DNA of 64,000 bases from the NCBI RefSeq assembly GCF_019649055.1, contig NW_026570222.1:558001-622000 (forward strand), given 5' to 3'. Shown in pieces: positions 57,615 through 64,000 of the stretch. Source of the stretch: Paramacrobiotus metropolitanus (Eukaryota; Tardigrada; Eutardigrada; Parachela; Macrobiotidae). Within the stretch, counting starts at the first letter, position 1; the number at the start of each line of letters is the position of its first letter. The notes under the pieces were generated by a model. The model was not told the origin of the DNA. It worked only from the letters and a program-made list of their open reading frames with translations, and ran no database searches. Both the position numbers and the translations under genes were made by a program.

Positions 57615-58553
57615 ATGGATCTTAACGCAGCTTTTAATTATATGGTAGATGCTTTGTGTAGTAATGGTCATCAATATCAGAATCAGTATGGTAATCGCGG
57701 AAATTATCGTGGTCGTGGCAATAATCGACGTATGAATTATTATCGTCCTTATTCTCGTGGTGGTTATCGTGGAAGAGCGTATAACGGATATCAGAACAAT
57801 GCTCAGCAGTGGCAGCGTAATCCTCAGTATCCTTTGGCGAATAATGGCGGAAATGGTGTTAACGGTGTTCAGTTAGTTGTACCGGAGAATGTACCTATTG
57901 TTGGCGCAGTTTTGCCTGTTGTGAATAACCCTGGTTGGCAAGCTCAGAACGCGGAAGTTGTCCAGCAGAACATGGCGGCTTTGCAGTTGAATCAGCCTGT
58001 GGCGAACGAGGAAATGGACATTAACGAAGAGAATATTGTTCCTCAACAGCAAGGTCAGAACGTTGCTCCTAATGCTAATGGTGTCATTGGTGTGAATGAT
58101 CAGAATCCTGTGGCGGTTGGCAATGTGGTGAATCCTGAAGTTGTTGCTCAAGTTGCGAACAACGTCCAGAATGCGATGAATGGCGGAAATGTTGCGGCAG
58201 AACCATCTCAGAATGCTGTGGCGAATGAACCTTCAGTTGTGGTTCCTGGTATCGCGTATGTTCCTATGAATGGTGATGGAAGACCTCAGTATCCTTCAAT
58301 CAACCCCTCAGACCTATTTCAGCGTAATGCAGAGGAAGAGCGGCGAAAGCAGTCGGCAGAGCGAGCTCGTATGGCGGCGGATGCTAAACGGAACGATTTA
58401 ACCGGGTTGCAGTCTCGTTCTTCATATCCAGATGTGCAGCGCAGTCGTCTTCGCGTCCAGTCCTCAGATAACCTAGTCGCTCCTGATCCTAGAGCTCATC
58501 GTCGTAATAATTCTGTGGATAATTCTTTGCAGTCAGCCTGTAAACCTCAGTGA
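57615..58553 (+). CDS. Element accessory ORF G, RG/Asn-rich RNA-binding-like protein (312 aa)
   Basis: ATG at 57615, TGA at 58551-58553. The N-terminus has GNRGNYRGRGNNRRMNYY and RGGYRGRAYNGYQNN, like the RG/GNN region of ORF1 (GNRGNYSVRGNSFRGQ), so a duplicated nucleocapsid-like segment is likely. The middle is Asn/Val/Gln-rich and disordered; the C-terminus is charged with EEERRKQSAERARMAADAKR. An AATAAA lies at 58695-58700, so it may have its own 3' end. Confidence 0.65.
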   Translation: MDLNAAFNYMVDALCSNGHQYQNQYGNRGNYRGRGNNRRMNYYRPYSRGGYRGRAYNGYQNNAQQWQRNPQYPLANNGGNGVNGVQLVVPENVPIVGAVLPVVNNPGWQAQNAEVVQQNMAALQLNQPVANEEMDINEENIVPQQQGQNVAPNANGVIGVNDQNPVAVGNVVNPEVVAQVANNVQNAMNGGNVAAEPSQNAVANEPSVVVPGIAYVPMNGDGRPQYPSINPSDLFQRNAEEERRKQSAERARMAADAKRNDLTGLQSRSSYPDVQRSRLRVQSSDNLVAPDPRAHRRNNSVDNSLQSACKPQ

Positions 58554-58694
58554 TGTGACGGGTTGTAACTTTGGCATTTTTGTCATGATTTTGCGGTGTA
58601 TTGTGAATTCCCTTTCGTGTTTATATGTTCTCAATTTTTGCTGTATATACGTTAGCGGAAGTCAAGTTTAAGTTCTCACTTCAGTCGTGTGTTC

Positions 58695-58700
58695 AATAAA
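58695..58700 (+). terminator. Poly(A) signal after ORF G
   Basis: AATAAA 142 nt after the ORF G stop, followed by a GT-containing stretch (CGTTCGGTGTATGG). Confidence 0.5.
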
Positions 58701-58850
58701 CGTTCGGTGTATGGACGAAGTACGAAGTATGGAAGCAGTGATGCAGAAGCAAGCGGAAGTAATTGGAGCAGTAATTTTGAGTTATAGGACATTTTTCATC
58801 ATATTTTAGCTGTGCAGCATGAAGCGGTAAGATTTTAGGTAATGTAGAAT

Positions 58851-61800
58851 TTCGTAGTGCATTGGCTCAGTGATCACAGTCTATAGGCAATTTTAGCGGT
58901 ATTTACGGGTGCTATTGCTCAGTAGTACTATAGCTTGGTGAAATATGATTTTGCAGTCTGGAATCTGAGATTTAATTTTTCGTTGAATTTCGTAGTAAAT
59001 GGGCAGTTGAGTAATAGTATGTGTTCGATTAGCCTAGCAGTATAAATACGTCAGCGTGTTGAAATATTACAGTACTGTTTCGGAAATATGATTTTGCGGT
59101 ATGTCGTTTGAACTTTAACTTTTTGTCGATTTTCGTAGTATTACGGCTAGTAAGACTAAGAATGCTTCGGTAAGCGGTCGGCATTAACACTCTCCTATCA
59201 ATTTTGTGTTGTGCTATAGATTTCTTAATATTGCGGTATGAGAATTAGAGTTTTAATTTTTCGTGGAATTTCGTAGTGTGACGGCCTTGTAGCATTTTCG
59301 GCAAATGCAGTAGCGGCGTTCTAGCTTTGTAGTTCATCAATTGACTCACATCAGCTAAGAGATCACTTAATATTAATATGCGATATGCGGTTTTGACATT
59401 AACTTTTTGTAGTGATTTCGTAGTATCATGGCAGTATGGATGTTCGGTGTAATTTGCCAGAGGAAATGCAGTTAGCGTGTGCAGATATGAATTTGTTGCT
59501 TCGGAATTAGCTTTTTGCGTTAGTTTGCGGTATGAGATTTGGAATTTGTATTTTTGTAGTGATTTCGTAGTATTATGGCTTATTAAATACTGGTATAATA
59601 ACACCTCAGTATATTGCCGAATACTAGACAGACACGGCGAAAATAACTTTGAACTCAGATTAATGCAATATTCCTAGAAAATTGACTTTTTCAGTTTTTG
59701 CGTACTTAATTTCTCGTAGTAGGTTATCAGTAATCGATTGGCTTGTGAAATTTGACGCTAATATTCTCGGATTTATATTTTAGCAGTACAGCATCAGTAT
59801 AATTGTTCAGCAGCGGCATGTTTAGTTTTCCGTGTAGATATCGAATATCGTAGTGTTATGGCGTGTACATCGTACGAAATGTTCATCCTGTGTTAGTAGC
59901 ACGCTTTAATAAATTAAGGCTTATGCCAGTGAAATTTTCCTTTTTGTTGAATTATCTATGGATTAGTAATTTTTACATAGATATTAGCTCTTGTAGTGGG
60001 TATTGGCTTATTTGTCAAAAGCAGTTTGTAATTTAGTACAGTAGTATGTGAATTTTCGTAGTGCGAGAGAGAGCTCATAACAAACAAGTGGTCATTTTGA
60101 GTGTATTAAGCAGTAGTAGTATTAATTGCAGTATATTCGGTAAAATCTCAGTTTTTAGTAATTTGTGTAGTAAAATGTATTCTGAACTGTTAAGCACTTC
60201 TCGGTAGTCAGATTTGCAATTTCCGTCAAAAATGAAGCATGAGATCCTAAGCAGTATTATTTTTGTTGTAAGAATGGTGTATTATTTTGCAGTATGAGCA
60301 GTGTCATTATTAGTCGATATAGAAATTCGTAGTGTGGTGTCCAGCTCGAATGCTGTATGGAAGTTGATCTTGAACGTTGAACTTGTTCCAACTGTGTAAA
60401 TAATGTCAATAGGCAGCAAGAATTTCCTTTTTTCGCAGAAATTGATAGCTGTGTAGTATTTTTGTGCGTTCCCACCCTCCCAATCCCGTTTCAGAAATAA
60501 CTGTGGATGCAGCATGAAATTGGCGGTAGTAATTTTCGTGATTGTTCGTAGTAGAGTGGCTATGGTCGGTAACGTGCCACGCAGTATAGCGGTCTAAATC
60601 AACAGTTCCTCCATCTTAATACGGTTTGTTGATAAATTTAGCCTAGAAAAATAGAACCCTGTTAGTAGAATTTTGAAATTCTTTTTGTGTTAGTAACTCA
60701 GTATTTTTCCCTCATAACAACATCAACATATGCGGTGATAGTGTTGGCGTCCCTCGGTGTCACCAATCCACACTATTCACTTGCATCCCAACAACCAAAT
60801 TATAATCTGTGTAACTCGGCAGTAAAGTACAGAATGTGCGGTAATTTTTGTTCAGTATCGATAACTCGTAGTTCAATGATTCGAATGGAATTTCTACCAG
60901 TTAGATCGATATCACGTTATTAGCAGTGCAGCATGTAATTTTCGGTATTAATTTTTGTTGAACTTCGTAGTGTAATGGTTTTATATCACTGTATCGGCGG
61001 TCATTAAAAATTTACTCCAGCATATATGATATTCGCTTTAATATTCACAAATGCAGAATTTTCAGTACTTTTTACTTTTTGTGGCATGTTAGCAGTAATT
61101 TCTGGCAGTATCGGAATATCGTAGTCTAGTGTTCGTCTATGCAAGGAAATCGTACCAGAACTTTTCCTAATGACTTTGTGCGGTATGGGATTTTCGATTT
61201 AGCTTTTTGCAGTAGTTCGTAGTAGTTTGGCTTATCGGTGTATACGAAGTTGAGCAAGATTCCTTAAATTTCAAATTGCAGTAGTTAAAATTTTCCTTTT
61301 TGCAGTAAATATTAAATAACTTCTTTTTAACACCTTAACACCATAATAACATCTTATACATCTCAACAACATCTTCGCGCCCCCCGTTGGCCCTTAAATC
61401 TTTAACACCCATAAAACACGATAATATATGCAGTGTGTGTATTGTGAGCAACTTTTGGTATAGTAGTTCGTAGTTTATCGGCTTTGTGTTGTCTATGCAC
61501 ATGGATGTGTGTAAAGCCTTATATAAATCCTTAAATACGGTATTTAGAATTTCAGCAGTATTTTTAGTAATCCTTCGTAGTTTGTTGGCGTTAACAGTGA
61601 TCTTGCGCAAATCTTTATATCCTTCAGTCAGTACGTTGAAATATAGGCTTATGCAGTATCAGTTGTCAGTATTTATTTTTAACTCGTAAATCGTAGTGTA
61701 GTAGCTGTTATTTGATAAGATTCAGCATTTGCAACAGCAGTCTAATTCAGTATTTGGCAAAACTTTCAATTTTTTGTCTAACCTCGTAGTTTATCGGCAT

Positions 61801-62602
61801 GCTGAGTCAGCGCGATGCGTAACAGTTTTCCTTAATCAACAGTATGTCGGAATTATGTTTGTGCAGTATGTAGTCGAATTTCAGTGTTTTTGTCGAATTT
61901 CGTAGTGTAACGGTTTTTATATCCATATCGATGTCTTCCAATCATCCCCAGTTGTTTAATCAGTGCGTTTGCAGTATGTTGTGGTTGAACTTTATTTTTG
62001 TGAATCACCGTAGAATTTCGGCTTCAGTGTGTGTTTCTCACCATCCAGTTATAAGCTTCTGATTCAGATTTTGGTCCATGTAGCAGTAAAACTTCTTTTT
62101 CGTTGAATGCTCGTAGTTAGACGGCTTTAGATCCAGCAAATCCTTTATAACGTCTATACTTCAGTAATAATTTGTTGTGTTTTAAATTTGAACTTTTTGG
62201 CTTTGTTTGTCGATGTTACTTTTGCAGTATGATTTTCAGCAGTCTTTAACCTTGTGGTTTATCGTAGTGTAGTGTCTTTTAGTCCATTTACGCAGTACTG
62301 CAGTTGAGTGCTTTGTAGAACAGAATGATGCACAGATCTTACACTTTATCAGAGTCAGCAACTTTAGAATTTTCAGTTTTTGTTAATTCCCGTAGTATAA
62401 TGTCAGTCTAAGCGTTTTGCATTGCGTATCGTCTGAACTTAGTATTCCTTGTCACTGCAGTATGATTAGTAACCTTTATTCGTAGTATAATGTCTTTTTG
62501 TTCGCTTTCTAACACGTTTTAGGCTTAGTACAGATACAACTTTCATTGTTGCAGTTAGTCTTTTTATCTTTTAATTTGTAGCAGTCGATCGTAGTATATG
62601 GG
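58851..62602 (+). repeat. tRNA-header array 3 (about 26 units)
   Basis: Units begin with a header close to YTCGTAGTNNNNNGGC, as in tRNA-Val/Asp/Glu 5' ends (CGTAGTGTAGTGG). Starts near 58851, 58989, 59132, 59270, 59417, 59564, 59713, 59847, 60055, 60326, 60545, 60865, 60964, 61118, 61216, 61467, 61574, 61690, 61793, 61899, 62007, 62110, 62262, 62388, 62478 and 62587. Spacing is about 90-320 bp, often near 100-150. Between headers lies unlike sequence, then a GCAGTAT-type motif and a T-rich tract (such as AATTTTTCTTTTTGT) just before the next header. B boxes are mostly lost; one remains at 59021-59033 (GTGTTCGATTAGC). Confidence 0.65.
60741..60840 (+). repeat. Dispersed GC-core repeat, copy 2
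   Basis: GTGTTGGCGTCCCTCGG and following sequence resemble 52514-52620; see copy 1. It interrupts tRNA-header array 3 between the units at 60545 and 60865. Confidence 0.45.
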
Positions 62603-63040
62603 TTTTAGTCAACTAGCTCGCTTACACTGTTCCCTTTAGACGAATACGATATAACACTTTCACATCAGTCTTTAAAAGCACTTAATGCTAAAACAACATC
62701 TTTTTCAACATCTTTTTAATACGATAACACCCTGGATCTCATGGGCGTTCCTGCTCTCCGCCTTTCCACTTCCTTGGACTTCCGGATTGCCAGTTACGCT
62801 CCAGGATCCGATGACCTATAACACTCAAACTCACTAATAACTTACCGGATCGAGCGTTGTTACTTACCTTTTGATGGCACCGGATAGTCGGGATGGAATT
62901 TGGCGATAGTGCTAGATGTTGCACGCACTATGCGGATGGAGCAGATGTTACTTTTTCCTATGTCCCTATGTTCCTTCCTCTTCGTTCCACGTCGTTCCGC
63001 GAAGCTTCACTTTTGTTCCACTACGATCCAGAGAAATCTC
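62603..63040 (+). other. Element 3' untranslated stretch
   Basis: From the last tRNA-header unit to the polypurine tract. No gene; the open frame 62900-63241 runs into the LTR and is not supported. Confidence 0.5.
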
Positions 63041-63051
63041 GTTTGCGGGGG
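63041..63051 (+). promoter_or_regulatory. 3' polypurine tract
   Basis: GTTTGCGGGGG abuts the TG of the 3' LTR at 63052, the normal place of the plus-strand primer. It is short and contains a C. The same 11-mer recurs five times in ORF1. Confidence 0.75.
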
Positions 63052-64000
63052 TGACGTGTACTGGCGTCCCTTAGTACACATCGGTACTACTTTACTACTT
63101 CTACCCCTACTACTAAGGCTTAGGCTTTACTACAACTTCTACGCGAGTCCTGACCCCGAGTCTCTAGTTCGACTTCTCAGAAATCTCCAGCAGAGAACTT
63201 TGACCGCGACTTGCCATTTCGACTTGACCGCGCTTCAATGACGTAGCTCAACCTATTGTTCTAGTGTACTAGTTGACCTCATGTTCTCATTAGTCCACGT
63301 GTAGAGATGCAGCGGTGTGATTAGTCCACGTGTCCTTAGATGTCTTCTATTGGCTAGCGTGTAAATCCCTATTGTTCTCAGACCCGTACCTGCGCGTACG
63401 AAGAGCCAGCACTTGCGGTGCCCAGGGCTATATAAGGCGCTCGTCGCCCATTGTAATGTCAAGAGTTGTAATCCCAACAAAAGTAGAGTCTTGTTACTCG
63501 ATCTGATTAACTTCAGGCTTTTGCTCTGGTCTTCTCTTTCCAAGTGAGGCTGTTCAAACTGACCTCTGGGTGACCTTTCACCTATTGTCAGGGGTCATTC
63601 CTCTACTTCGTCGACGTGCATTATCATCTTCGGATAGTCTCGTGACGTAACAGGTTACCCACTTGATCCCACTTGTTTGCCGTGACCTTTCGGTCTCTTC
63701 GATCTTCATGCCCTGTAGCGCCAGGTTGATGGAGTTCTCATACGCTTCAGCTACCATCTAGCGTCGGACAGGTAACGTATAACTTCACGCATCTCTTGTG
63801 CTTTCCTTTCGTGTCTTCTCTTTCAGCAGGCTTTCGAGTTCCGGATCCTCTTCTTCATCCTAGCATATCATCTCATACTTGTACATCAACATCCTTAACC
63901 TTTCGCTCCATGAAATACATAAGAAGTTGAGATAAGAGTAGCTCTATTTTCCGACTGGTCGTGGTTGGGAAGTGCAATTTCACCACCGGCACACCGCGTT
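63052..64000 (+). repeat. 3' long terminal repeat (cut by window end)
   Basis: First 949 of an expected 977 bp. Matches 35182-36130 with no difference seen when read line by line. TATA box copy at 63429. Confidence 0.95.

Larger units (their letters stand above)
35182..64000 (+). mobile_element. Giant Ty3/gypsy-type LTR retroelement lacking reverse transcriptase
   Basis: Bounded by direct LTRs at 35182-36158 and 63052 to beyond 64000, 27,870 bp apart. The predicted right end is 64028, so the whole element would be about 28.8 kb. It has a tRNA-Lys primer site, a polypurine tract and a Gag-protease frame of Ty3/gypsy type. I find no RT YxDD core, RNase H or DDE integrase in any frame. The 3' 17 kb carries small sense and antisense genes and tRNA-like arrays. 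The visible parts of the LTRs show no difference by eye, meaning recent insertion. Size resembles the giant Burro elements of planarians or Ogre of plants, but the gene content differs. It is probably non-autonomous. Confidence 0.93.

Noticed and set aside
58851-62602. CRISPR-like array
   Set aside because: Headers vary, spacing is irregular (about 90-320 bp), the context is an animal genome, and the header matches tRNA 5' ends.

Overview
This is a window of animal (metazoan) nuclear DNA. Six multi-exon genes with GT-AG introns, plus one incomplete gene, encode animal families: a class III myosin with an N-terminal kinase, a sperm-type Na+/H+ exchanger with a voltage sensor and cyclic-nucleotide domain, TMEM104, dehydrodolichyl diphosphate synthase, a Rab26/37-type GTPase and the C-terminus of a DENND5-like protein. 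Introns are mostly short. An invertebrate is most likely; I cannot name the species.

Host part, 1-35181. A DENND5-like C-terminus (+, to 1036) faces the 3' end of MYO3/ninaC (-, 1322-9630). A 4.7 kb gene-poor gap with a tRNA-derived SINE-like insert follows. The SLC9C-like exchanger (+, 14347-22007) runs tail to tail into TMEM104 (-, 22138-24608). TMEM104 is divergent from DHDDS (+, 25500-26611). Next come an unrecognised disordered protein (-, main exon 27367-28634) and a complete 217-residue Rab (-, 30530-34050). One MYO3 intron holds a 70-bp perfect palindrome, and one SLC9C intron holds a long foldback element.

Element part, 35182 to the window end. A giant LTR retroelement of about 28.8 kb fills the right 45% of the window. 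The 977-bp 5' LTR (TG...CA) is followed by a primer-binding site complementary to the 3' end of tRNA-Lys(CUU). The 3' LTR starts at 63052, and I see no difference between the LTRs over the 949 bp visible, so the insertion is very young. The only large frame (2,742 codons) encodes an acidic region and coiled coil, a Ty3-type Gag, a Gly/Asn/Arg-rich region with a zinc knuckle, an aspartic protease and an H2C2 integrase-type zinc finger. After these comes a duplicated module that ends in what looks like the first few dozen residues of a reverse transcriptase. No RT catalytic core, RNase H or DDE integrase is visible. The element is therefore probably mobilised in trans, yet has kept a very long intact frame. 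A GTTAAAC slippery site at the ORF1 end would shift ribosomes into a second, degenerate H2C2 copy.

The remaining ~17 kb is unlike ordinary LTR elements. It holds at least seven small genes (five sense, two antisense), some with their own AATAAA, and a second relic primer-binding site. Between them lie three arrays totalling about 37 diverged tRNA-like units (A-box-like headers, sometimes B boxes and T tracts). The polypurine-tract sequence GTTTGCGGGGG at the 3' LTR also occurs five times, identical and in frame, inside ORF1, where it encodes a QVCGG repeat. The tRNA-like arrays and the internal polypurine-tract copies are the strongest candidates for undescribed biology here.
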